Below, one piece after another: positions 42,824 to 51,813 of a stretch of 64,000 nucleotides of DNA. Made by a program: the position numbers and the translations under genes. The stretch spans positions 124,001-188,000 of the forward strand of contig NZ_JAVFVU010000006.1 of NCBI RefSeq assembly GCF_030929615.1. Reading direction: 5' to 3'. The notes under the pieces are model-generated. The model worked only from the letters and a program-made list of their open reading frames with translations. It did no database searches and had not been told where the DNA came from. Numbering within the stretch: the stretch's first letter is position 1; each line of letters begins with the position of its first letter. Source of the DNA: Dyadobacter sp. LHD-138 (GTDB lineage: Bacteria > Bacteroidota > Bacteroidia > Cytophagales > Spirosomataceae).

Positions 42824-43027
42824 GATAAAAGGATTTATAATTTCATAAATATCTAAAAACAAGCGCTTCTCAACAATATTTAATGCAATTATTTCTTTAA
42901 CTATTAACATAAAAAATCACAGAACCATTTCCTGTGCTAAAAGATAAAATCAAAGATCCCGGGCCATTCTCCGATTACCCGCAACATTCATCCTCAAAAA
43001 CAGCCAGTTATATAATTTGCACCTTAC

Positions 43028-43043
43028 GATAATAGCTATTATC
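43028..43043. promoter_or_regulatory. 16-bp perfect palindrome upstream of the DUF4386 gene
   Basis: GATAATAG followed directly by its complement CTATTATC, 32 bp before the start codon. TAATTTAG just downstream is one base from a -7 element. A regulator-binding site for the DUF4386/DUF6326 pair is the simplest reading. Confidence 0.4.
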
Positions 43044-43075
43044 CTAATTTAGAAAGGTCAAGTAAAAAGCGACGG

Positions 43076-43765
43076 ATGAATTCAAATAAAAACACCGCAA
43101 GAATAGCAGGCTTGCTGTACCTGGTTGTCGTGATGACCGGTATTTTTAACCTTGCCTATGTCCCAGGCCAGCTCATCGTCTGGGAAGATGCCGCCGCCAC
43201 CTTTAACAATATCAGCAGCTCCGAAACACTGTTCCGGCTCGGTATCCTCAGTGCTGTCATTTGCTACGTTTTCTTCCTTTTTTTACCGCTGGCGTTATAC
43301 AAATTACTCAGCCCCGTTAACAAAAATCACGCATTGGCCATGGTGATACTTGCCGTTGTGAGTGTCCCCATTTCACTTGTCAATCTGCTCAATAAATATG
43401 AAATACTGAACCTGATAAGCAGAGCTGACTATCTCAAAATATTTGGAACGGAACAGCTGCAAACTCAGGTTTTGCTGCACCTTCATGCTTACAACAACGG
43501 CAATCAGATCGCATCCATATTCTGGGGTTTATGGCTTTTTCCTTTTGGTTATCTGGTTTTCAAATCAGGATTTTTACCTAAAATTTTAGGCATTTTATTA
43601 ATGACCGGCTGCTTTGGCTACCTGATCAAATTTGTGGGGCATTTTCTTTTACCAGGTTATGACGAGATGTCCATTTCCGGTTTTGTCACTTTGCCGGCAA
43701 GCATTGGCGAAATAGGTACATGTCTCTGGCTACTGATTATGGGCGCGAAGGATAGCCGCTCATAA
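43076..43765 (+). CDS. DUF4386 family membrane protein
   Basis: A 229-residue protein with six predicted membrane segments, starting TARIAGLLYLVVVMTGIFNLAYVPGQLIV, the conserved opening of DUF4386 proteins. NGNQIASIFWGLWLFPFGYLVFKSGFLPKILGILLMTGCFGYLIKF is the other family signature. It is an inner-membrane protein of unknown role. It is followed 38 bp later by another four-helix membrane protein, probably in the same operon. Confidence 0.87.
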   Translation: MNSNKNTARIAGLLYLVVVMTGIFNLAYVPGQLIVWEDAAATFNNISSSETLFRLGILSAVICYVFFLFLPLALYKLLSPVNKNHALAMVILAVVSVPISLVNLLNKYEILNLISRADYLKIFGTEQLQTQVLLHLHAYNNGNQIASIFWGLWLFPFGYLVFKSGFLPKILGILLMTGCFGYLIKFVGHFLLPGYDEMSISGFVTLPASIGEIGTCLWLLIMGAKDSRS

Positions 43766-43803
43766 CATACTTTAAACTTTGATTCACAATTTCAGCAACT
43801 ACG

Positions 43804-44292
43804 ATGATGGTTTCAGATATTGCAACAAAGAATATGCCGGAAGATTTTCAGGTTAACATCAAAATCAAGCTATCAGCATTGTGGGTTGCCGTGATGTTCT
43901 GTTATGTATACGGCGATTACTTTATTTTGTTTGTCCCCGGCCACGTCAAAAATCTGATGGACGGCAACTCGGGAGTAGGCACGACCACACCACTGTCACT
44001 TTTGGGATTTTCTGTCATGATGACGCTCCCGATCGTTATGATTTTTCTTTCCCTTATGCTAAAAGCAAAAGTAAACCGGTGGGCGAATATTTTCGTTGGC
44101 ATTTTCTTCACTCTTATTATGGCGCTGATCGTGGTCACCTCGAAAAGCCAATGGATGCTCTTTTACATTTATTTAGGTTTGGTTGAAATGATCCTCACTG
44201 GCACGATCGCCTGGCTGGCATGGAAATGGCCTAAGCAAACACTTCAAAATCAGTCATCAGATCTGAAAGTTCATCAAGTAAAAGCAGCGTAA
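43804..44292 (+). CDS. DUF6326-like small membrane protein
   Basis: A 162-residue protein with four membrane helices. INIKIKLSALWVAVMFCYVYGDYFILFVPGHVKNLMDG at the N terminus and a C-terminal WLAWKWPKQ resemble the DUF6326 family. The start may be the first or the second of two adjacent ATG codons. It follows the DUF4386 gene, and the two membrane proteins may act together. Function unknown. Confidence 0.8.
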   Translation: MMVSDIATKNMPEDFQVNIKIKLSALWVAVMFCYVYGDYFILFVPGHVKNLMDGNSGVGTTTPLSLLGFSVMMTLPIVMIFLSLMLKAKVNRWANIFVGIFFTLIMALIVVTSKSQWMLFYIYLGLVEMILTGTIAWLAWKWPKQTLQNQSSDLKVHQVKAA

Positions 44293-44467
44293 GACGTACG
44301 CCTGACAGGTGTTTTTGTCGAGGGGTTTTTCAAGTCTTAAATTCCTGGTAATGTATGTTTATCTTTACTGGATTTCTATAAAATACAAGTATGGCAACAG
44401 GCTTAAAAAACCTGAACCTGATTACTCGGAAAACTTGTGTTATTCTTAAAGTTAAACAAACTCAACC

Positions 44468-44752
44468 ATGGCTCAATCTCAACTGACCGGACTGCAAAAA
44501 CGAGCTGAGAAATACATCAACAAAGTGATACCGTATCAGAAAGCACCGGACGAAACAATACGTGGCAATTTTATAGGTTTTGATAAAGACTTTGTTGATC
44601 GGGCGGTGATACAGATTTCAAATGCAGCAGACCGGATTACCATACCGCTAATGTATGTCGTAAATTATTTCGAAGAGAAGGATGAAGCAAGGAACGAGGT
44701 AATTAAAAATCTTACGCAGGAAAAAAGACCGGGTTATAAGCCAAATAAATAA
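44468..44752 (+). CDS. Small basic hypothetical protein
   Basis: A 94-residue protein starting MAQSQLTGLQKRAEKYINK, with VVNYFEEKDEARNEVIKNLTQEKRPGYKPNK at the C terminus. It is basic, has no signal or membrane segment and no recognised family. It stands alone with a 175-bp upstream region and a long inverted repeat downstream. Codon use and a clean start (ACCATGG) support a real gene. Confidence 0.65.
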   Translation: MAQSQLTGLQKRAEKYINKVIPYQKAPDETIRGNFIGFDKDFVDRAVIQISNAADRITIPLMYVVNYFEEKDEARNEVIKNLTQEKRPGYKPNK

Positions 44753-44767
44753 TTTCCTGACCTAAAA

Positions 44768-44826
44768 ATCATTTCAGACAAATGAGAGGACACGATAACC
44801 GTACCTTCCATTTGTCTGAAAATGAT
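44768..44826. terminator. Long inverted repeat between convergent genes
   Basis: ATCATTTCAGACAAATG and its complement (with one extra A) flank 24 bases. It lies between the small gene at 44468 and the gdhA stop and is probably a bidirectional terminator. Confidence 0.55.
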
Positions 44827-44851
44827 CGTCAGTTGTTATGATGACGGTTGA

Positions 44852-46189
44852 TTATACCAGCCCCTGAGCCAGCATGGCATCGGCAACACGAACAAAACCG
44901 CCGATGTTAGCTCCCTGCACATAACTAAGACGACCGTCTGGTCTGCGACCATACTGGGTACAAGTCGCATGAATGCTGTGCATGATATCCTGTAATCTGC
45001 TGTCAACTTTCTCACGACTCCATGAAAGTCTTAACGAATTTTGAGACATTTCAAGACCAGAAACCGCTACGCCACCTGCGTTAGCCGCTTTTCCTGGCGC
45101 ATAAAGGATGTCGTTATTTTCGAATATTTCGATAGCCTCCGGCGTACATGGCATGTTGGCACCTTCCGCTACGCATATGCACCCGTTTTGAATTAAAAGA
45201 CGGGCATCTTCTGCTGTCAGCTCATTTTGTGTAGCGTTAGGCAAAGCAATATCACATGGCACCTCCCAAGGCGTTTTTCCTTCTACGAACGTACAGCCAA
45301 ATTTATCTGCGTACGATTTGATGCGCCCGCGTGTTTCATTTTTAAGGTGCATAATGTAGGCAAACTTTTCAGCATCGATCCCCTTTTCGTCATAAATATA
45401 CCCGGATGAATCTGAAAGCGTAACTACTTTCGCGCCCAGCTCAATACATTTTTCCAGCGTGTATTGCGCCACATTACCAGAACCCGAAATGACTACAGTC
45501 TTATTCTTGATACTATCTTTGCGCAGGTTAAGCATTTGCTCTACAAAGTACACAACCCCATAGCCCGTTGCCTCCGGCCGGATCAGACTACCTCCGTAGC
45601 TTGGTCCTTTTCCCGTCAACACACCTGTAAATTCATTTTTCAGCCTCTTATATTGTCCGAATAAAAAACCAATTTCTCTGGCGCCCACGCCTATATCCCC
45701 TGCCGGAATATCATTGTCGGAGCTGATGTGGCGAAACAGTTCAGTCATAAAACTCTGACAGAAAAACATTACTTCCCTGTCTGATTTCCCTTTTGGATCA
45801 AAATCGGCTCCACCCTTCCCGCCGCCCATAGGCAGCTGCGTAAGGCTATTCTTAAAGGTTTGCTCAAAGGCAAGAAATTTCAAAGTACTCAGATTAACAG
45901 AGGGATGGAATCTCAAACCTCCTTTATACGGCCCGATGGCACTATTCATCTGAACCCGGTAACCCCGGTTCACTTCCACCTCGCCTCGGTCATTCATCCA
46001 GGGAACGCGGAATATGATCACACGTTCCGGTTCAACAATTCTGTCAAATATTTTTGCCTTCTGATAAACGGGTTTATCTTCAATAAATGGTATAATGGTA
46101 TCGGCTACTTCGAGAACGGCCTGATGAAATTCGGTTTCTCCCGGGTTACGGCTTATGACCCGGGACATAAAGGATTGTACTGAATTCAC
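44852..46189 (-). CDS. gdhA: NADP-specific glutamate dehydrogenase
   Basis: A 445-residue enzyme, the usual length of hexameric bacterial GDH. Active-site and cofactor motifs are complete: GGLRFHPSVNLSTLKFLAFEQTFKNSLTQLPMGGGKGGADFDPKGKSD with the catalytic lysines, DIPAGDIGVGAREIGFLFGQYKR, VVISGSGNVAQYTLEKCIELGAKVVTLSDSSG (Rossmann loop), and LPNATQNELT. It makes glutamate from 2-oxoglutarate and ammonia using NADPH. The SDSSG end of the second Rossmann strand fits NADP preference. It is a single gene with a 293-bp upstream gap that contains only a weak 42-residue plus-strand frame (46271-46399) and a hairpin. Confidence 0.95.
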   Translation of the reverse strand: MNSVQSFMSRVISRNPGETEFHQAVLEVADTIIPFIEDKPVYQKAKIFDRIVEPERVIIFRVPWMNDRGEVEVNRGYRVQMNSAIGPYKGGLRFHPSVNLSTLKFLAFEQTFKNSLTQLPMGGGKGGADFDPKGKSDREVMFFCQSFMTELFRHISSDNDIPAGDIGVGAREIGFLFGQYKRLKNEFTGVLTGKGPSYGGSLIRPEATGYGVVYFVEQMLNLRKDSIKNKTVVISGSGNVAQYTLEKCIELGAKVVTLSDSSGYIYDEKGIDAEKFAYIMHLKNETRGRIKSYADKFGCTFVEGKTPWEVPCDIALPNATQNELTAEDARLLIQNGCICVAEGANMPCTPEAIEIFENNDILYAPGKAANAGGVAVSGLEMSQNSLRLSWSREKVDSRLQDIMHSIHATCTQYGRRPDGRLSYVQGANIGGFVRVADAMLAQGLV

Positions 46190-46436
46190 TATTTTAACGA
46201 TTAGTAATTGGAAAAAAAATCAAAAATGGAGTGGATATTTAGTCGCTATGACTAGAAAAACGTAAAAAACATGATCAATGTTATAAACCAGATTATCAGG
46301 CTGATAAGCACAGACCTTGATACTATCACAGAGTTGATCAATCTCTTCATATTGTTGAAAGTTTTCTGGGAATCGAAAAGTGCTCCTGGCACAATTTGAA
46401 ATTTGGGGCAAATCAAGACAAAACTACTGATGGTTC

Positions 46437-46460
46437 GCCAGGAAGCTAATACTTCCTGGC
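46437..46460 (-). terminator. Weak hairpin after the DUF932 gene pair
   Basis: GCCAGGAAG and CTTCCTGGC flank CTAATA, 23 bp beyond the stop codon of the 118-residue minus-strand gene. No strong U-tract follows on that strand, so termination is uncertain. Confidence 0.4.
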
Positions 46461-46482
46461 TGCTGGTAAAATGACGCCAATT

Positions 46483-46839
46483 TTAACGGGTATTTTGCTG
46501 AATTTCATGCCAAAATTGCTGCATAAAAATTCTTTCCTGGCGGGAAGGTCCTTCATGAGCCCTGGCCGTTCGTTTCAGAATGTTAACAAACCGTTGCCTT
46601 GTCTTTTCACACAAATGAATCCGCTGTACCTTAGGCTCGGACGCACTGATACCCTTTGGACTGCCTCCTAGTATGGCCATGTTCTCCTGAATAAAACGCA
46701 CCCACAAGATCAAATCACTTTGCAGGTTAGCCACGAAGTTCTTTTTAGAGGTTTTCGTATCCTGTTCTCCTAAAATCCCGCTAAGTTGAGCCAGCTCGTC
46801 GGCAATTGTTCCCTTGCCTTTTAAGGGGTGTGAAAGCAT
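46483..46839 (-). CDS. Hypothetical protein in the DUF932 gene pair
   Basis: A 118-residue protein with a helical, basic C-terminal half (RIHLCEKTRQRFVNILKRTARAHEGPSRQERIFMQQFWHEIQQNTR) and an N-terminal MLSHPLKGKGTIADELAQLSGILG. No family was recognised. It follows the DUF932 gene by 62 bp on the same strand and is probably cotranscribed. The pairing suggests a plasmid- or phage-derived function. Confidence 0.6.
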   Translation of the reverse strand: MLSHPLKGKGTIADELAQLSGILGEQDTKTSKKNFVANLQSDLILWVRFIQENMAILGGSPKGISASEPKVQRIHLCEKTRQRFVNILKRTARAHEGPSRQERIFMQQFWHEIQQNTR

Positions 46840-46901
46840 AGTGTAAAATTTTAGGTGGTTCTTAATCTTATGTTGATCGCTAGAAAAAAAGAAAAATTTA
46901 C

Positions 46902-47879
46902 TCAGGCAAGGGAACGGGCCGCCAACTGATGAAATACCCGCTCGTCCAGCCGATAACGGTCATTCAGCGTCAGGCTGCTGCGGGCATTGAATAATGCATA
47001 ATTAACCGCATTATACATCAACCAATAGGAAGGCTGCGAACCCAGCAGACGTTCTTCCAGCCGCAATCGTTCCTGCGCCTGCTTGGCTAATTGAACGGGA
47101 ATCGGTAAGGCTCTCAGCAAACCTTCGTCTGCTCTGGTTACCGCTTTTTGATGAAAACGCTCGTAAACATTAGCAGTAAGTGTAGGCTTGACCAGCAAGT
47201 GCTCCGACAATAACGCATGCAGCTGCTGTCGAAACAGCTCCGGTGTTAACCTGCTATGATGGATTTTTCGCACCGAAGCAGCTGATTGAACGTTCTTTTG
47301 CGTCTTTCCAGCACTTTTAGTCGGCTGTTTTTTTTCTTTCCCCTTAGAAAATTCCTTCAACCAATGCCTGTAAACCGATAGTTCCGCAAAAGGATCCGCC
47401 CAGCCCATTAACCCATTCTGACACAATGCCCTATAAAAACTACTTCCCGGCGCTGTCGTGTCGTCAAGCATGGCTGTCAACGTTTGCCCCTGGATACTAA
47501 ACGGGGTCTTGCCGTTATAACTATTGGTCAAAATCAAACTTCGATGCAGCAATTCCCCTCCCACCGACAGCTCTTCCGGAAAAATAACAGTGATGCTGAA
47601 TTCACCCGTGGTCGTATATTTAATTTGAAGGGTATAGCTGGAAAACAGATCATCGACAACCTCCCTGATAAGCACGTTGGGAATAATGGCATAATCCGCG
47701 CTCTGGACCCCAAAAATCGTTTTTCGCCCGCCAACAGGTTCCCCAACGATAATCTGCTGCCGGTCAGTGGCCATAATATCATAATCCGGCAGTACATCGG
47801 CCAGCCAAACAGGTTCCACCGGATAACAAATGTCCTCCCAAGAATCCGTAAAATGTGGCTGCGCACTGATATATGTCAT
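46902..47879 (-). CDS. DUF932-family (phage/plasmid-related) protein
   Basis: A 325-residue protein. FGVQSADYAIIPNVLIREVVDDLF and YTTTGEFSITVIFPEELSVGGELLHRSLILTNSYNGKTPFSIQGQTL, then MYNAVNYALFNARSSLTLNDRYRLDERVFHQLA near the end, follow the pattern of DUF932 proteins, found mainly in phages, plasmids and integrated elements. A lysine-rich linker (KGKEKKQPTKSAGKTQKN) separates two parts. The biochemical role of the family is unknown. A 14-bp palindrome lies 18 bp before the start codon. It sits between gdhA and an OmpA gene with no integrase or att site in view, so it may be a relic of an element. Confidence 0.65.
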   Translation of the reverse strand: MTYISAQPHFTDSWEDICYPVEPVWLADVLPDYDIMATDRQQIIVGEPVGGRKTIFGVQSADYAIIPNVLIREVVDDLFSSYTLQIKYTTTGEFSITVIFPEELSVGGELLHRSLILTNSYNGKTPFSIQGQTLTAMLDDTTAPGSSFYRALCQNGLMGWADPFAELSVYRHWLKEFSKGKEKKQPTKSAGKTQKNVQSAASVRKIHHSRLTPELFRQQLHALLSEHLLVKPTLTANVYERFHQKAVTRADEGLLRALPIPVQLAKQAQERLRLEERLLGSQPSYWLMYNAVNYALFNARSSLTLNDRYRLDERVFHQLAARSLA

Positions 47880-47896
47880 GATTTACTTTTTTACAG

Positions 47897-47910
47897 TTGT
47901 AAATTTACAA
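47897..47910. promoter_or_regulatory. 14-bp perfect palindrome before the DUF932 gene
   Basis: TTGTAAATTTACAA lies 18 bp upstream of the DUF932 start codon. It is a plausible operator; the sequence is AT-rich, so chance is possible. The gap from 47911 to 48077 holds no gene. Confidence 0.35.
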
Positions 47911-48077
47911 TTGGAATAAATGATAACAAAATTTAGTCTGTAAAATAGTGAGAATGATAAGTATAAAGTGATGTAAGAATGTTTAAGATAGTCGCCTATC
48001 CTGGTAAATAAGTCTACATAAAAACCAATAATTCAGGTAAAAATATGGATCCATTACCCCGTCATTATTTTTCCCTC

Positions 48078-49412
48078 CTAATCCCTCCAAACCTGTAACT
48101 CTACTCTCCGGTTCTTCATCTTATTCCGCTCATCGCTATTGACAGCCACCGGCGAATCCGGACCTTTCCAATTAAAATTAATTTGCTGTGAATGAACGCC
48201 ATTCTGCCTTAGGTAGTTGACCACAACCCGGGCACGGTATTCGGACAGACTTACGTTCAGCGCATGTTTTCCAACATTATCCGTATGTCCTGTTATCTGC
48301 ACCTTCCAATCAGGCATTTTCGTTAAAAAGCCGGAAACAGAATCCAGCGTCAACTTTGTTTTTGTTCTTAGCGCATAACTACTTTGGTCAAAATAGAGCA
48401 CGACCTTATCAGCAGACCAGTTGGACGTGTGATTACCGACCGAAACAACTGTGTTATCAGATTTTGGCAGAGGGCTATCGACCTGGATCGCTCTGAAATT
48501 CAAACCGGGCATTACCGTGAAATTTTCTTCCTGAAGCACGTCCTTGCTGCCCGCAAGAACGGCTTTAAGCACATGCTGGCCTAAATTCACATTTTTCAGC
48601 ATAATGTCTGTCCATGGTTTCCCCTTGGCAAACGGGAGGTGCGTTCGGGATGAATATTTATCTGTGATTAAATATTCCACATTCAGGCTATCCGGAGCGT
48701 TTAAAGTAAGTGCGAGTACCGGACCGATGTTTTTGAGTAACTTGATTTGATAAACAAGATCCCCCTTCCTGCCCGGATCCCTTTTTAAGTTCCCCTGATA
48801 ACTGTCGAAACCATCCGAAGTTACCGTTAAATCAACATTATCCAATTCGCCTATAAATGACACCATGGGTGCGCTGGCTGTATCGGTGTTTAAACAATAG
48901 GTTTGTCCGCTTTTAACAAACGTCAGACAAATTTTGGCGGTCAGCAGTTTTTTCATGTAAGCATCCCGCACTTCAAAATGCGTCTGGGCAGCTCTGCCGC
49001 TGTTGACGGCCGTATCCATTTCCTTCATCTCGGGTTTATAGGGGCTGACAATTTGCTGCGAATCGAGTGCTATCATCGTCATTCCAATTTTAAACCTTTC
49101 CTTATTTTTGCTTTCCCCAAGCATGTGTATGGGCGTTGAAACTGTTCGATATCCCCTGGATTCAAAAATAAGACCGCTCGCATCCGCAGGTATAGCCAGG
49201 TCAAAGATGCCGTTCCCGTTACTCTCTCCGGCATTCCATTTTTTCCCGTCCACCAGCGCTGTTACCTGTACCTTCAGATCTATTCCGGTCGCTATATCCC
49301 AGCAGCTTCCATTGATAAAAATGGAGTCACGAGCTAATGACGTATCAACCTGATCCATCGTTTGTGGTGTATTGCAAAGCGTCCAGAGTAATAGGAATGA
49401 AAACATATACAT
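48078..49412 (-). CDS. OmpA-family protein with N-terminal extension
   Basis: A 444-residue exported protein. The N terminus is a hydrophobic signal (MYMFSFLLLWTLCNTP). Two similar beta-rich segments follow (RDSIFINGSCWDIATGIDLKVQVTALVDGKKW and VRDAYMKKLLTAKICLTFVKSGQTY), probably carboxypeptidase-regulatory-like folds, and then a C-terminal OmpA domain (about 330-440). ITGHTDNVGKHALNVSLSEYRARVVVNYLRQNGV and ERNKMKNRRVELQV carry the peptidoglycan-binding Asp and Arg. It links the outer membrane or a surface module to peptidoglycan. It is a single gene; no barrel domain is present. Confidence 0.85.
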   Translation of the reverse strand: MYMFSFLLLWTLCNTPQTMDQVDTSLARDSIFINGSCWDIATGIDLKVQVTALVDGKKWNAGESNGNGIFDLAIPADASGLIFESRGYRTVSTPIHMLGESKNKERFKIGMTMIALDSQQIVSPYKPEMKEMDTAVNSGRAAQTHFEVRDAYMKKLLTAKICLTFVKSGQTYCLNTDTASAPMVSFIGELDNVDLTVTSDGFDSYQGNLKRDPGRKGDLVYQIKLLKNIGPVLALTLNAPDSLNVEYLITDKYSSRTHLPFAKGKPWTDIMLKNVNLGQHVLKAVLAGSKDVLQEENFTVMPGLNFRAIQVDSPLPKSDNTVVSVGNHTSNWSADKVVLYFDQSSYALRTKTKLTLDSVSGFLTKMPDWKVQITGHTDNVGKHALNVSLSEYRARVVVNYLRQNGVHSQQINFNWKGPDSPVAVNSDERNKMKNRRVELQVWRD

Positions 49413-49641
49413 TTGGTTAAAATGGCCTTTTGTTCCTGGTTTTATACCGACTCACATTCCCTCCTCGCAGGTCCTCAAAACTAACAAAATAGTTATCCAT
49501 TTACAACATCATGATTCTTTATCCGGAGACGGGTATTATGAAAAAACAAAGACAGGATTTCACACCCATATTTGTGCATTGATTTTATAATAAAAACATT
49601 ATATTTACCCTAATCAATTGATAATCAAATCCATAATCAAC

Positions 49642-49827
49642 ATGGCCATAGCATTCATTATTTTGAGTATCGGCTTAATTTGGTATTATGCAAAAGAACC
49701 CGGCAGTGACAAACTCAATTGGTACCGCGTTGCCAATGGCGTTCTGTTATCGCCACTGCTTCCCCTGTTCTCCTTATTGTTTTCTAAAAAAGATAGCAAA
49801 AAACCGACGCCAACTGAAGGTTTGTAA
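49642..49827 (+). CDS. Small membrane protein
   Basis: A protein of 61 residues from the ATG at 49642 (an alternative TTG start eight codons earlier). The first 20 residues (MAIAFIILSIGLIWYYAKEP) and a later segment (LLSPLLPLFSLLFS) are hydrophobic, and the C terminus KKDSKKPTPTEGL is basic, so it should have two membrane segments. No family recognised. It lies alone between the OmpA gene and the ABC-F gene. Confidence 0.45.
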   Translation: MAIAFIILSIGLIWYYAKEPGSDKLNWYRVANGVLLSPLLPLFSLLFSKKDSKKPTPTEGL

Positions 49828-49995
49828 ATGATTATGTCTTCACAAGATCGGACATAATCCGGAATCAAATTACCGGTTATTCCATAATTCAATGATTGGG
49901 ATAAAGTCCCGGGGATTGCCAAACACGGCTGCTCATTAAAAATTTGAACAGATTTCCGTTGAATACTCAGAAACGGGTCTCTTCTAAAAAATCAC

Positions 49996-50003
49996 TACAT
50001 TTG
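49996..50003 (+). promoter_or_regulatory. Bacteroidota -7 promoter element of the ABC-F gene
   Basis: TACATTTG matches TAnnTTTG exactly, 109 bp before the ATG of the ABC-F gene. A leader of about 100 nt follows. No clear -33 TTG is seen. The rest of the gap from 49828 shows no gene. Confidence 0.45.
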
Positions 50004-50111
50004 CATTTCAAATTCAAAGAGCACGCATCATGTGAGATACAATTTCTTTCAGACAAAAATTAAACGGGAACGATCACGTCTCCTGTGACTATTCATTTTA
50101 AGAAAGAAATA

Positions 50112-51701
50112 ATGCTTATTTTACAAAATATAACCTATATCCATCCGGATAGGGATTTGCTGTTTGAAAACATCAGCCTTAATGTCCGTAAGCAAGACAA
50201 AATTGCTTTAATTGGTAACAACGGATCAGGAAAATCTACACTCCTGAAAATACTGGCCGGTATTTTACACATTTCTGACGGACTGGTCAAAACAGAAGAC
50301 AGCCCCTATTATGTTCCGCAGATTTTTGGACAATTCAATGATGACACCATTGCCAGTGCCTTAAAAGTTGAGGATAAATTAATTGCATTGCAGAAAATAC
50401 TGAATGGCCACCTAACGGAAGAAAACCTCGCGCTACTGGCCGATGATTGGACCATTGCAGAAAGATGCAGCGAGGCCTTATCCCAATGGAAGCTGGATGA
50501 CCTGGATTTGACACAGAAAATGGGAGCGCTGAGCGGCGGCCAAAAGACCAAGGTCTTTCTTGCCGGCATCATGATCCACCAGCCCAAGATCGTCTTGCTT
50601 GATGAGCCAAGCAATCATTTGGATCTACAAAGCAGAAATATCCTTTATGATTATATCAAGTCAACCACCAATACACTGCTGGTCGTAAGCCACGACAGAA
50701 CTTTATTGAATCTGCTCAACACGGTTTACGAACTCAGCACACGCGGCATAACGGTTTATGGAGGCAATTACGACTTCTACACCGAACAGAAAACGATCGA
50801 AAGTGATGCGCTGAATCAGGATTTAAAAAGCAAGGAAAAAGCGCTTCGTAAAGCGAAGGAAATAGAAAGAGAGTCGTTGGAGCGACAGCAAAAACTGGAT
50901 GCACGCGGAAAGAAAAAACAGGAAAAGGCTGGACTTCCGACCATCTCCATGAACACATTCAGGAATAATGCAGAAAAAAGCACTTCCCGCATAAAAGATG
51001 TCCATGCAGGGAAGATTGATGCTATTTCACAAAAATTGAGTCAGTTGCGAAAAGAATTGCCCGATGCCGACAAAATAAAAATCGGCTTTGACGACTCTAT
51101 ACTGCATAAGGGAAAAATACTGATCACTGCCGGAGCTATTAATGCCGGATACGATCACCGGCTATTGTGGAAAAAACCGCTGAGTTTTCAAATTTTAAGC
51201 GGTGAACGAATTGCCATCAATGGCCTTAACGGTTCTGGCAAAACGACGCTGATAAAAATGGTGCTTGGCCGAATTCAGCCCGGAATCGGTGTCATTCACA
51301 GGGCAGATATGCGATCCATTTATATTGATCAGGATTATTCGGTGATTGATAATCGCCTCAGTGTTTACCAGCAAGCGCAGCAATTCAATTCGGGCGCGTT
51401 GCAGGAGCATGACATAAAAATCAGACTTAACCGGTTTTTATTTACAAAAAATGATTGGGACAAATCCTGTAACAGCCTGAGCGGGGGCGAGAAGATGCGC
51501 CTGATATTGTGCTGTCTGACCATAGCCCATCAGGCTCCGGATATGATCATACTGGACGAACCAACCAACAATCTGGACATTCAAAACATCGAAATTCTGA
51601 CTTCGGCTGTCAAGGCGTATCAGGGCACATTGCTCGTGGTGTCTCACGATGTTTATTTTTTGCAGCAGATTCGTATTGAACGGACTATTGATTTAGATTA
51701 A
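50112..51701 (+). CDS. ABC-F family ATPase (ribosome-associated)
   Basis: A protein of 529 residues from the ATG at 50112; an in-frame GTG at 50085 would add nine residues. Two ABC domains on one chain and no membrane segment define ABC-F. Walker A motifs are GNNGSGKST and GLNGSGKTT, signatures are LSGGQKTK and LSGGEKMRL, and Walker B motifs are IVLLDEPSNHLD and MIILDEPTNNLD. The charged interdomain linker (about 235-330, DLKSKEKALRKAKEIERESLERQQKLDARGKKKQEK) is the part that reaches the ribosomal tRNA site. These proteins rescue stalled ribosomes or protect them from antibiotics; resistance types have long linkers. A leader of about 100 nt precedes the gene. Role (housekeeping or resistance) not decidable. 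Confidence 0.92.
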   Translation: MLILQNITYIHPDRDLLFENISLNVRKQDKIALIGNNGSGKSTLLKILAGILHISDGLVKTEDSPYYVPQIFGQFNDDTIASALKVEDKLIALQKILNGHLTEENLALLADDWTIAERCSEALSQWKLDDLDLTQKMGALSGGQKTKVFLAGIMIHQPKIVLLDEPSNHLDLQSRNILYDYIKSTTNTLLVVSHDRTLLNLLNTVYELSTRGITVYGGNYDFYTEQKTIESDALNQDLKSKEKALRKAKEIERESLERQQKLDARGKKKQEKAGLPTISMNTFRNNAEKSTSRIKDVHAGKIDAISQKLSQLRKELPDADKIKIGFDDSILHKGKILITAGAINAGYDHRLLWKKPLSFQILSGERIAINGLNGSGKTTLIKMVLGRIQPGIGVIHRADMRSIYIDQDYSVIDNRLSVYQQAQQFNSGALQEHDIKIRLNRFLFTKNDWDKSCNSLSGGEKMRLILCCLTIAHQAPDMIILDEPTNNLDIQNIEILTSAVKAYQGTLLVVSHDVYFLQQIRIERTIDLD

Positions 51702-51708
51702 AGGTGCA

Positions 51709-51752
51709 AACTCCTGACAGATTATAGTTTTATATCTGTCGGGAGTTCTATT
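51709..51752. terminator. Terminator hairpin after the ABC-F gene
   Basis: AACTCCTGACAGAT pairs with ATCTGTCGGGAGTT (one G-U pair), followed by CTATTT. It starts 8 bp after the stop codon and lies in the gap to the convergent phosphodiesterase gene. Confidence 0.75.
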
Positions 51753-51813
51753 TACTATGCTTTGCACCGCTGAAAGGATGCTCCACAAGTTTTTCTTCAT
51801 ACTTTCATACCTA

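Noticed and set aside
46271-46399. 42-residue plus-strand frame MINVINQIIRLISTDLD and following residues, upstream of gdhA
   Set aside because: No ribosome-binding site, no recognisable family and an AT-rich context; kept only as a weak possibility.
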